Made by a program: the position numbers and the translations under genes. Positions 42,331-53,900 of a stretch of DNA of 64,000 nucleotides are shown one piece after another. The notes under the pieces are model-generated. The model had not been told where the DNA came from. It saw only the letters and a list, made by a program, of their open reading frames with translations, and searched no databases. Numbering within the stretch: position 1 is the first letter of the stretch; every line of letters begins with the position of its first letter. Source of the stretch: Zygnema circumcarinatum (taxonomy: Eukaryota > Streptophyta > Zygnematophyceae > Zygnematales > Zygnemataceae); assembly GCA_037447605.1 (NCBI GenBank), contig CM074807.1, positions 3,745,994 to 3,809,993 of the forward strand. The letters run 5' to 3'.

Positions 42331-45300
42331 TATGCTGCTGAGAAGCAGCGCGTGCAGGGCTTGCTGCTAGCGGTTGCTTCAGCTGTGTGGAATGGCACTT
42401 TCAGTGTCCCGGCCAAGCTGGAGCGTGTGAAGAGAGCTAGGGTTTCGCCCGTAGTTTTCAATTTCTGGGCAAGGTAGGATGTAATGTTTCTGAATGCGAC
42501 AAGCCAGATGATGAGGGAGATGTCAGTCGTGGTTGGTTGCAATTCATGAAACACAACCGGTGGCTGCACTTGCCAGGGATCAATCTTCAGCCATGATTGG
42601 TTCTGCTCAAGGTTCACATTGATCAAATACGGCAATGTCTGGGCTTAACTACATGAGCATGTGAAGACTTCGATTGATTTCCTAGACTTTTTTTATATGG
42701 TTGCGAAGATGAAATTTAAAATGTCATTTACTAGTTCAGCCTACCTCCTGCATGATATCTACATCACTGCTGTTCAGGAAACGAACAACCCTGCATACCG
42801 GTGACAGAAAAGCAAAAAGTTGTCGCTAATGAACACTTTCACAACGACAACTGTGTGGATGCAGTGTTGGGATCGTGATCAGTTGCGTCATATCGCTGCT
42901 GTTTGTGAGGCCTTTTGTTTGGGCGGCATGGGGGCTGCTCAGCGGTGTCCTCTTCGTCATCGCCACTGCGAATGCCTTTTTGGCAGTGGAGAAGTTGGGA
43001 GTCTCAAGTGTGTTCAAAACTAGAAGACGTTCAGATTGATGATGACATGTGGAACTGTGGAGTCTTTACAGGAGCTCGAATCATCTTTAAATGCATTGGC
43101 TTTCAGTCTACCGTAAAGCTAGTAAGGTCTAAATCTTTGCCAATTTGAAGGAATACTGAGATCAGAGAATGGGGTAGGGGAGGGGATGTCATCGCAGTTG
43201 CTACCGGCCTTTGGTGTGGAGTGTCTGTCATAGGTAAGCATGAAAGCCTTTTTAGAACAGTAGCAAAGTGCAAGAACATTATTGTATCTTCGTCATCGAT
43301 ACTAATGTTGTTATTTTTACAGTTATGTTCCAGCTTTGTCTTTCATCGTGGAGGATCGCTATGTCATATGCGACATGTTTGTCCTATTTCCGTGCGATTT
43401 CATCCGATGCTAAGCCACAGCCTTTTCAAAACCTGCCAGAAGCTTCACGACCGGAGGAGCACAGTAATCTGACGAGTTTTCTCTGTGTTATGGACAGTTT
43501 CGTTTTTGGTTGGGCAAATTGTGGATCCGTCTGTTGAAAATTGGTTTCTAGCAATGACGGCAGTGATCGTATTGCTTCTCGGTATCGGTGAGCATAGGTT
43601 CTCCTAATACTGCATCATTTGCTTTTTTTTTTTTTTTTTTTTTTTTCAGTTTACTGTAGAACGATGCAAATTCCATTATGCTCGTCGGATATGATAAGGC
43701 ACTTGATATTGTCTTGGTTTGACCGAGTATTCAGAGAACTACTGCACCAATTGTAGTCGTGACCCTCCTGATCTCTGCAAATAAAGCATTGGGTAGACCA
43801 ACCAACCAACACAACCAACCAACCAGACCAACAGCATTCACGGAAGTGTCAATTGCTCACGTGCTTAAGAAATAAATTCAGTTTATCATCAACAACCGGT
43901 GTTTCCAAAGTGGCCCTTCTAATTGCCTAAGTGTTCCTGAGCCGTGGCCCCTGCAGGTGGCGTAGCATTGGCAGGGCACCAAGGTAGAGTCGAAACAGGA
44001 GGAGAAGCTGAAGACACAGCAGAGCAGCTGCTGCCCTCTAGCGATGAGGTTGGTGCAAGCCGGGTCCAGCATGCTTGGAAGGAATGTGTTTTAAAGGGCA
44101 CACAGATAAATTGTCAGAGCGATTCACGTTTGATTTTCTTAAAATCATTCTACCTCCAATCTTCAAATTTCATCTATATTTGACCTTCAATGGAGGAAGG
44201 GTTGTCTCTTATCATCCTAAAAGGCAAATATAGATGAAAGGTGAATTTGTCCTTCTGAAAATAAGGAAGGTGAAGTTGTTTTGCGTGATTCTAATCCATC
44301 GTTTTGAGGAGGACGTCCAACAGCATGCGTTGGAAAGTGGTCTACTAAAAATCAGCTGCTATTCCATTTCTCTTTATGTGTCCTTCGGCGTTTTCCTTGC
44401 ATCTTACAGGCAAGCAGTGCGGCAAAACAGAATTTTGTTGTTGGCACTTTAGCAGCAACGATTACAGGCACGCTAGGCGGCCTCATTTTGGTAAGAAATC
44501 TCAGCAAAGTGGATACATAACTCACTTAAGTCAACAAACCTCTTTTTTTTCTTTAATTTCTTCCACGATAAAACGTTTCTGACTGCTTGACTCAAACGAG
44601 TTTTTCTCTTTTCCTGGAAACAGATACCCATGAAATTTGAGGAATCGTACAAACAGGTCAGCGTTTTTCCATTGTATCCCAAAGCCACTGATCATTTCCA
44701 GTGGAATACTTGTTTACATGCTACCAAATATCGTGCTAAGATAATCCCGTTGTTGAGTAGCAGAATCTTAACGACCGATGGTTGCTTGTCTGTCTTCCAG
44801 TCTCTGTATACATCTCGCTGAGTCCACAAGCAGGCCCATGCAATGCAGACCGTAATTCTGTGACTCGTTTATATGCGACAGGGATTGCCGTACCTGCCGT
44901 CCTTTGGTTTGGGAGTGTTGCTGGGTGCCCCGATTGTGACGGCAATTCCTTTCGCCGTGAAGGGCTGTGCGCCTCCCATCCTTCCTTCTGACAGGACGGT
45001 GCCCCTACTGGGCATCTTTTCGGGGATTCTCTGGAACGCGGGTACGACATGGCCTCCTCTCCTCTTGCTCTTTCTTACCTTGCGAGCCAACCTCACACTG
45101 TCAGCTCTGCTTGCATCACCTCTGGTTACACATGGCGGCATTAGTCTGCTAGAGGCAAATGACCCCATGGCTTGCTTGACACTGTCCGCATGTGCAGCCA
45201 ACGCGTGCAGCATCATGGCCATCCAGAGCATCGGCTATTCCCTCGCATACCCGATGTGAGACTTATGCCCACATGTTGTTCCAGATGATTGCTTACGGAA

Positions 45301-45517
45301 TTTGACATGGGAAATGTGATGTGATTGCTTGTTGGAGCTGACCAGAACCATGCATGCGGGGTATGTGTGCTGTGGCAGCATGCAATGTGGTTTGTTTGTT
45401 GCCGGCCTTTGGGGCATTCTGTTGTTTGGCGACATTCGGGGGAGGACGCCTCTGGCGGGATACTGGCTGTCTGGCGCCACTCTCATTGTAGGGGCCACGC
45501 TTCTCTCTCTCGCCTGA
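42331..45517 (+). CDS. TMEM144-like multi-pass membrane protein (drug/metabolite-transporter type)
   Basis: A hydrophobic multi-pass protein resembling the TMEM144/RhaT-like branch of the drug/metabolite transporters; the substrate is unknown. Exons with matching phase: 42331-42473, 42883-43007, 43198-43233, 43552-43587, 43957-44048, 44410-44490, 44624-44656, 44882-45041, 45198-45255 and 45379-45517. One more exon between 43234 and 43551 is needed but could not be placed. Blocks: LLLAVASAVWNGTFSVPAKL, WGLLSGVLFVIATANAFLAV, ATGLWCGVSVI, PYLPSFGLGVLLGAPIVTAI, GIFSGILWNAANACSIMAIQ, and IMQCGLFVAGLWGILLFGDI at the end. A hydrophilic loop (HQGRVETGGEAEDTAEQLLP) is in the exon at 43957. Length would be a little over 300 aa. 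The start is uncertain: an out-of-frame ATG at 42312 overlaps it. The plant ureide permeases share the fold, but the end motif fits TMEM144 better. Confidence 0.78.
43622..43830. repeat. Poly-T run and (CCAA)n cluster in an intron
   Basis: A run of about 25 T (43622-43646) and later a cluster of ACCAACCAACC words (about 43798-43830) lie in the intron between the exons ending at 43587 and starting at 43957. Confidence 0.85.
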
Positions 45518-46031
45518 CGAAGGGGATGATGGTAAGGGGCCATCCTGAGTTCCTTTGGGCGAGTTCAGCTTGTGTGGGACAAAGGAACATACAGTTCCAG
45601 ATGGGGTCTGTCAGGAGACCAAATTTATCTCGACCTGCACGGCCTGCTTCTTGGTAATTTGGTAAAGGACTAGGATTATGGTTAGATATAAGCTCCGGCG
45701 GCGAAGAAGGTGCGAATCTAGCCAGAAAAGATGTGTAAATAGACCCTAAGGCAAATTCAAAAAACCTAAAGATGTACGACTTTTTCGACTTCGACATTTT
45801 GCATGCTCCACGGATGTGAATGGTTCGCCGTACACTTGCAAAAGAACGTCTTTTACAGCATGGCCCAATTGGGATTTCAAGAAGAAGCAATCCACTCTTA
45901 CGTGTTTTAAAGAAAGGAGGGAGGCACAACAAAAAGTATACGGGGGAACCGAAAGACATAAAACTGGCAATGCGTATTAGTAACTATCAGTAACTTCAAC
46001 TACAACAACGGTGGCTCCAAAGCTAACGCCC
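45518..46031. other. Convergent 3' flanks
   Basis: The TMEM144-like gene and the aldo/keto reductase end tail-to-tail within 514 bp. The stretch should hold both 3' UTRs; no gene or repeat was recognised. Confidence 0.55.
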
Positions 46032-49000
46032 TCAACCGTGTTGCCAGTAGAAGTTGGTCGTTCCTACCCTGCTGAGAGAGTCCAGCTGAGCAACTTCCTC
46101 CTCCGTCAGCCGCCACCCCATGGCTCCCGCATTGTCCTCCGCCTGCATCCGCGCATTCACGCCAGGATCAGCAAGACCTCCATCAACATGCTCCTATGGT
46201 ACATTACGACTCATATCTATTCGATCTGTTTATTTTAATAACTTATTTAATTCCACCTGCTAAGTGCCATCTCTGCCGACTGGCAAACATTGTACATCAC
46301 TTCTCACATCCAGTCACTCTCATTCTCTCTCTCATTCTCTGTGGAAAATGATGTTAACACAGATAGACAACGCATGCCTTTCCAGACAATTACAGACTGA
46401 TATGATGTGAGGATTCGGTTACACGCTTCCGGCAATACCTGCTTTGCATTCTTCGCTCCAGGAATCGGTATCGTCCCTTTGCACCTGCATGCGGCTCACC
46501 GAAACAGAGAAGTCAAAGCAGCTTTGCATTCATTCACATTATTGACCTACAAAGGGCTCACTCAAGTCAGGAGCCCAACGTTCCTCAAGTTTCTTATTCT
46601 TAGAACTGTATGCTGTAAACGTCTCATTTCAATTGAAGTCTGTCTACATTTCTGTCATGTCTGTCTGTCTGTCTGCCACAAGGAAAAAGGACCACTCACA
46701 TGCACCAATTCAGCGCCACCTGGGCGGGTGTTTTCCCATATGCATCGCCAATACTTCGCATTTTCTGCAGTAGAGGCTCAATCTCAGCCATGGGCGCATC
46801 CCCAAACTTGCGATTCTTTGGAGGGGGATTTGCAGCTGAATACTTTCCTGCACATGTAGAGAAACACGGGAAAGAGAACAGAGGTTTTGACGCTAGAAAC
46901 TATAACGGTCGATATTTTGGCAAGAGGGCATACGAATGTATATGACAGGAAATTTATGTTTCAAGCAGACCAGCCTTCTTGTTTCTGGGAAAGGATCACA
47001 GGTAAATTGGGTCCCGACATACCTATCATCCTTGTCGCGAACATAATGGGCTAAAATTGCTCACATAGGTTGAATTTAGCAACGAATCTCATAAGGTTTG
47101 CAAAGATTTGGAAAGTTTTTAAATTGCAGTTTCGTTAATTTGAAGCTAAAACGTCATGCTACATTCTCCAAAGCCTAGAAAATTGATTCTCAAGCACCGG
47201 GTAAAGGAGTGTGCACCTGTAAGTCGTCCCATAGCCAATGGAGAATAGGCGAGAATGGTAACCCCAAGCTCGTCCGCTGCTTTCAGGAGCCCGCTCGCCT
47301 CTGGATGGGTTCGCAGAAGGGAGTACTCAACCTGTCCACCCATTCGTTTGCATGTGATGATGGATAATTTTAGATGCAAAATGTCTCAGAGTCTGAGATG
47401 AGCTATTGCCCTGCCCCTCCATTCTCGTCAAAACCCCTCCCTCCCTCCCTCCCTCCCCTCCCTCCCTAGACTCTTTCAAAGCCTTTACTCTGAAGAGACC
47501 TCACAATAGCACATGTTCATGCAGTCATATATCTGTACAACATATTCGTACAATCCAGAACCAGATGACTCTGTGGATGTCCCACCCTTAAGATTCAATG
47601 TTGGAGACAATTTCTTCATAAGAGGCAGTACCCACCTGGTTGGAAGCCAACGGGATGCCTCGATTGGACAGCACTTTATGGGCCTTGCGGAGCTGTGCCT
47701 CATTGAAGTTGCTTACACCGACTGCAGCAGCCCAATCATGATATCAGCGCAGACCATTGACTTTACAACAGTAAATCATTCTACTGTCTCTGCTGCACAG
47801 CTTCACACATGGCACAATCTAAGCAGAGTCCTCACATGCCGAGAGTTATTCGTGTAAGTCACTTCTGCCATACCCAACACAGTGTAATAGCAGAGCATCA
47901 TAAAAAGGAGAACTCCCATTCCGCTTTTTAAGATATGGAGGCATATACCTGCTTGGGTCAGGCCCTGGTCAAAAGCATCTCCTAAAGCCTCTGCCAACGT
48001 CTCAATGGAACAAAAGGTGAGGGCTGGCCCGTGGATCTGTTCACACCACAGTTCAATGGTGGCCACGATTCCGAGTCAACAATGAGGGCGCCTTACATTG
48101 CACCAAAAAAGGAACTTAAGGAATTAAAGTGTCATGAACCAATTCTTTGGAGAAAGCTGTCACAACTGTCATCATTATTTGCTCTGTGCAGAATGCCTTA
48201 CTATATCTAGCACGGCATTGTGGTAGGACTTCATGACTTTATACTGTTCCACTCATTTTGCCTAGCTTAACAAGATTCCAAAACTCTCATACTGGACATA
48301 AAAATAAAGTCGTTAATATACTGCATTGGAAGACGGGAAACACGGCCTACACAGGCCTTAATCTTTTGGTCTATCTTTTCATTTTTCTACCTAGTCAATC
48401 ACAACAGAAATACGTTCCACTTCTGTGAGGAACGCGGAAGGTCAGAGAACTGCAGTAACTGACCTGATAAAGATCAACTTGCGAGCGACCCAATCGCTGT
48501 AAACTGCCTTTCAAATGTTGAACGAGGCAGCTGCGAGCGTTCCATTGCCAAGGAAGTGGCACATATTTTGTTGCCACTACGATCTTTTTCTCACCATTCC
48601 CCGAACCTTCAATCTTGTTAGCAAACTCACCAATAAGGTTCTCTGATAGACCTGCAGAAGAAAGATGATTTGGCATTGATCTCACGACGTCGATGCCACC
48701 AAATGTACATGGACAAAGACAAAGTGTAGAACCAACGTGAAGCGGTCACATGACCTATGAACGAAAGAAAGAAAGGCTTTGAACGGGACTTTTTCTTCTT
48801 GGCCTAACATCACGCCTATAGAAGAATCCGCCAAGGTCGCCTGCAGAAGGATACAATGCTAACCACTCTCTCGTCAAGTCCGCCTTGACTTGGCTTTTTT
48901 CCACGCTAGTGGAAATCATTTAGAAGGCCTCAGAAAATTGTGTTGCAATGGTACAACTGAGGTGCGGATGCTGATTATTTTGCTAACTAAGGCAAGAGTA

Positions 49001-50235
49001 GAGGAAACAAGCAAATGTTTGCTATTGCTTGCTTCTTCTATTCTCTATGAATGAACTCTCAAGTATTAGTGTTGATGTTGATTAGAGCGTTATTGATTGT
49101 GCAGTTAATATGTATTTGAAAGCAAGAAGAACAAAGTTCATAGAGTGCATCAGAGATGCCATGCCTAAAGTGAAAAAAAGTGAATATGAACGACGCCTTA
49201 TTACTACCAAACAATTCGATGGCAGAAAAGGAAACACATTAGCATGACTAAAAATATTCACGACGTTAGACACATTTGACAATATGGAGTGTGTTTCCTA
49301 ACCCAGAATACAAGAGTTACAGAGAGTAGTACAACAGCAAAACGAAACTTTCTTTTCTTGCATCGCAATGATGCAGCTGTTTCTCTCCGATCTCTCCCCA
49401 TCTCTCCCCAGGATTCGGGGCTGATTCAGCCGTGCTTACCTTTGCCATACATTTCGGCCGTGTCAAAAAAATTGACTCCGGTGGCTAATGAAGCCTTCAT
49501 CGCGTCCTCCACAGACTTCGCGTTGGCAGGGTCCCATTTCCACGTACTCCTGCATTTTTTATGGATACAGCCGAGCGTCACATCAGTACTGTTCGAACAG
49601 CGCCTTGAGCAAATGCTCCAATGGGTTACAACTTTCATAAAAGGAGAATATTAAGAATGTATGGTCATGGTCTTCTCTAAATTCTCTGTAAAAGAATGTG
49701 ACCTTGCCAATACTTCTCCTGATTCTGCTGATTCACTAAAGAGTTCGCTTGCTGCTGAATCTACTACATGTGGACGGCAGACTATTGCTTCTTGCTCAAT
49801 GACAACAGTAGAAATCCTTGCGTAGATATGCGAACTCTCCAAGCTTTCCATCCTTCCGTATTATGTCCAAAAAGAATGCTGTACATAAATTTAGTTGAAT
49901 ACTCCAAACAAAGACTTTTTCATTCTTCATTATATCGTTCAGTTCAAATATTCTGCGGTTTTTAAATCGCTGACTGCTGCTTTCAAACTCCTTATTCATT
50001 CAACTAAAGTGACACGAATTTATAGAGTATCTCATTCTCACTTGTCTCCCCACGCCCATGTCCCAACGCCCATGGGCGAAACATTGACTCCTGTCCGTCC
50101 AAGCTTCACAAAATCCGCCAAGGGATTGGCCCTCCATGGCCTCCCTCCCTCGCTGCTCCCCTCCTCTGCCATAGCTCTCCTCTCAACAGCGCTCGGCAGC
50201 TCCACTCCAGCCCCTACTGCAGCCGCTAAGGTCAT
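46032..50235 (-). CDS. NADPH-dependent aldo/keto reductase, plastid At1g06690 type
   Basis: Nine exons keep frame: 50042-50235, 49440-49549, 48464-48651, 47949-48036, 47636-47721, 47217-47331, 46700-46847, 46439-46484 and 46032-46142 (1,086 nt, 361 aa). The full AKR catalytic tetrad is visible: Asp and Tyr in VNFFDTAEMYGKG, Lys in KIVVATKYVPLPWQW, and His in DLYQIHGPAL. The NADPH pocket motif KGTIPIPGAKNAKQAEDNAG is near the C-terminus. Other blocks are VGVSNFNEAQL, GIPLASNQVEYSLL and LAYSPLAMGRLTGKYS. Relatives in plants are plastid oxidoreductases whose substrates are poorly known. The N-terminal extension (residues 1-40) is acidic in part, so a transit peptide is not obvious; another upstream ATG in a different frame overlaps the start. 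Intron 2 (48652-49439) contains copy C of the dispersed repeat. Confidence 0.95.
47447..47468. repeat. (CCCT)n short repeat
   Basis: About five CCCT units lie within the aldo/keto reductase intron between the exons 47217-47331 and 47636-47721. Confidence 0.85.
48667..48830 (+). repeat. Dispersed repeat, copy C, inside an aldo/keto reductase intron
   Basis: This copy shares its order of words with copy B from GATTTGGCATTGATC through CAAATGTACATGGACAAA, GAACCA-CG, AGCGGTCACA, GACCTA, AGGCTTTGAACGGGACT and GGCCTAACA to CTATAG. It lies antisense to the gene, with its edge about 16 bp from the 3' splice site of exon 3 (48651). Confidence 0.8.
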
Positions 50236-50913
50236 CTACTGCAGAGCTGTCTCCCTCAGCCTCGTTTGTAGCGGAGCGCTCCAAGACAGCGACGTCAGCC
50301 ATGGCGGCCTCGTCCCGCAATGTGATGCAGGTTCAGCTGCGGCGCAGCCATGGCTGCCGGCATGGCATGACACGTGGCGGCCGAAAGTTTCGCATGACTC
50401 GCATGGCACATGGTCCCAAGAAGCCATGGCCATGGCCATAGGCATGGGCATGGGCATGATGGCAAGGCATATGACGGTTTTCATAGTAGGGTGCACTACG
50501 ACAACCATGGATGAGTGAGTGGTGAAGGAAGGCACGAGGAGAGGGCAAGATCTTGCATTCTTATGCTTATGAAAACAAGAGACGCCACTCAACGACAGCA
50601 TTGACTATACGGGTACCGAACAAAAAGGGACAGCAATTGATTGTGCCTAAAAGCACCTTTCTATCGCCAGCGCTTTCTTTATGAGTTCATAACTAAAGAA
50701 GAAGAGGTTTCAACATTGATAAATGAGACCAAATAGCTTTCAGCTCGAGAAGCTGACTCACTACACTACACTATGTCCTACCAATGATGTACAAGAAAGA
50801 ACTTTTTGGCTTTGCTCGAGATCAATAGCATCAACGAAAGTATATATAACATGGCCTCTCTGTAGATCGCGGTAAAACAAACGGGGAGGGAACACCAGAA
50901 CCAATGTCTGATA
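50236..50913. promoter_or_regulatory. AKR promoter and CDKE 3' flank
   Basis: Upstream of the reductase start lies CACGTG (50371-50376, as GACACGTGGCGG) and a dense CATG-rich tract (about 50354-50476) with overlapping CCATGG and GGCATGGGC words. An out-of-frame ATG at 50302 opens a 39-codon frame that overlaps the main start. The remaining part should be the CDKE 3' UTR. Confidence 0.5.
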
Positions 50914-53900
50914 CTAAAAACGTCGAGATTTGTTAGGGTAAGCGCCAGTCCCATATGTTTGCATAGGGCGCTCCTTAGCACGTGCCTGCAAAGAAGATTT
51001 CAAACGATGTTAACTGCTAAAGCAACACCTGTCACACCAAAGACCTACTGCAGAGGGGGAAATCGAAACATGTACCTTGAATACTATCATGCTTGGTCCC
51101 CCACACACTTCATCACTCTCACTCTCCGAATTTTTAGGCCCTTGTCACTTAGGGTTGGAAGTACCTCCCTGGTGAATAGTCCTACAAGATGGTCTACAGC
51201 TCCGTATTCATCCAACACAACGGGAATCTCCCTGACAACACCTCACTTCTTCACGTTCACGTTCCCAACTGCCGCTCGTTTTGCCACTCGTCCAGTGAGG
51301 GCGAAATGAACTGACCTGCTGCTGTTGTTGCTGCTGTTGTTGCTGCTGCTGTTGCAATTGCTGTTGCTGCTGAGCTTGAACCTGTTGTTGCTGCTGCTGC
51401 TGCGTCATGCCCCTCCCGCCATACATGGGGTGCATGCCATGGCCGCCAGGACCTCCTCCAAGATGGGGTCCTCCCGGCCCTGCTCCGCCCCTCTGCATGG
51501 GAGCCATGGCTCCGCTTCCCGGCTTTATGCCCGAGGTTGCTACCGCTGCTGCAGCAGCAGCAGCTGCAGCAGCAGAGGCAGAAGGGGGCATCTGCGGCAT
51601 CTGCCACCAAATAGCATTCCCCAATCAACCCAGAGATAGTCGGCATCATGCTGGATGTAGATCACAATGCTGAGGTAAAGTGCACTTGAATTGATGAAGT
51701 AGACACTGTTTAAAGGGCTGTGGTCTCCACCCCATCTATCTATCTATCTATCTACAAAGACTTTCATTACATTTCCTCATAGTTTTCAAGTTTTGGCCTT
51801 CTGAGTGCACATGTTCCACCAAGACGTTGCTCACACAACGAATTATAACCAGCTCACCGATTGGTGCTGAGGCGGAGGTTGAGAGGGCGCGTGAGCTCCA
51901 TCGAAGTCAGTGGAATGGTCAACCGGACGGTTGGGATAGTTAACCACTTTGTCCCCTTGATGATTGCTTATGAAAGCGCTGCAATCAAGGAAGAGGGAGA
52001 GCAGACATCGGTAGATGCTCTCAGCAGGACCACTACTTCGACTCTCTCATTCCCCCCCAAACCGCTGCCTCACGACCCAAAAGAAAAAGGAAACAAAAGG
52101 GAAGAGGAGGGGGGAAGCCCTACAGTTGACTGCAATCTAAGAATGAACTGACGAAATAATGTCGTTCATTATGACATGAAGACCTTCAGAGACTTTCTAG
52201 AAATCATTTCATGAGAAACCGTATAGTCAAGTGAGCTCAACGAGGGAGAAGAGATACTGACTTTTTTCCAGGAAGTGGATCTGTCTTGAAGTATCTGCAG
52301 TCAGGAAAAGCACAGAGAAAGAGGAAAACCGATCAACATAGCTTTGACCATATATTCCGCAGAAAGTAATTACTGTCAAACAACTGTTTGTGTGGGCGTC
52401 AACACCCACAAGCACACATAAACGCACTAAACCCACTCCTGCAGTTTAGGAGACGAGCCAATTAGTACTACTGGGAGGTCTTTAGACTTCTAGAGTGCAG
52501 CCATGCCTCTCTTTCTCTTTCGTTCTCACTCTCTCCCTCTCTTTCTCTCGCACTAACTGTCTTCCCCCCCCCCTCTCTCTGATATTGGGAATGTCCAGCC
52601 ACTCACTCGTGCTCCAATGACTGTGCTGCAGTAATGCGTTTTTTTGGATCATACCTGCAAGAGACGACTTCCCGATAATGAGGGGGATGGGAGGGAACAG
52701 AACTGAGAGAGAGCGGAGCGAGCATCACAAAACCAAAAAAGTCACATCGGTCTTATGCAAAACAAAACGCTCCTATTCTATGCAGATGCCTATCCTATCC
52801 TATACCTCACTTGGTCCAACTTGAAGCTGGTGAGAGTCTGCATGACTCACTCCAGCATCGCTTTAAGGAGGTCGATGGCTGCGTTTTTTCCGGCAAAGAT
52901 ATTCCCAAGTGCAGGCTGTTCGCTGATCAAACCACCCGCAACCGGAGTAGCAAATTCAGAAAGACCCAAGTTTGCAAACCTCCCATCTTCCGTAAAGGAA
53001 AAAAGAAGCGGCAAAAATCACCAAAGAACCCTGCACATCTCCATTTCCCCCATTCAGCAGCTCAGAGTGGGAGTGGGAGTAGTGGTAGGCACTCACTACT
53101 TCCTCGCCTGAATAAGCTGACGGTTTGCCTGCCAGTGAGGGAGATGCTGCAGAGCTGGCCACTTCTCCAACGTGGGATGCCCTGTTCTCCCACCGAGGAA
53201 AAAGGAGAGATAAATAAGGAAATTGGGGAAGAATCAGACACTAATAAGGATGAGGTAGGGAGAGAAACCTGGCCAGAGAGGGAGAAAGGGAGAAAAGCAT
53301 ATCTTTCAACATCTTGTGTGAGAGCAGCTTCTCACCCAGCACTCGGAAAATTTTATCCAGCTGATCGACCTGCAGAGTAGAGGTCACCCGTCACATGTCC
53401 AACATAAGACATTTGAATGCCACCAACATAGCCACTCGTGCTGCTGAAATAGAAAGGAACAAAAAAAGGGGCTTTCCCATCGCACCTGGAAAGGATTCGG
53501 TGAGCTCTTATCTTCCACCCCTTGAAAGAGCGGCTTTAGGGTGAGAAGTTCAGCAAAGATGCATCCCACTGCCCACATGTCTGCCATTTGGTGTTCAGAT
53601 CAAGGAATGACTTTGCAGTGGTACAAGGGGCCGGCTCGCCAGCAAGACAGTAGAAGAACATGGTTCATTGTGATGGCTGCATCTGCCCTTTCTTTCTAGT
53701 CAAAACCTTTCATGTATAAACGGCAAAGTTTGGCAGGATACCGACAGCGCAGGTGTAGTGCTTAGAGCCTAGGAGAAGCTCTGGCGAGCGATACCATATG
53801 GTCACAACCACCTGCATGCAAACCCTAAAAACATGCCATTACATTACAATCTCCTCTTCAAACATGGAACTGGAGAACTTTGCGACGATTACAACAATGA

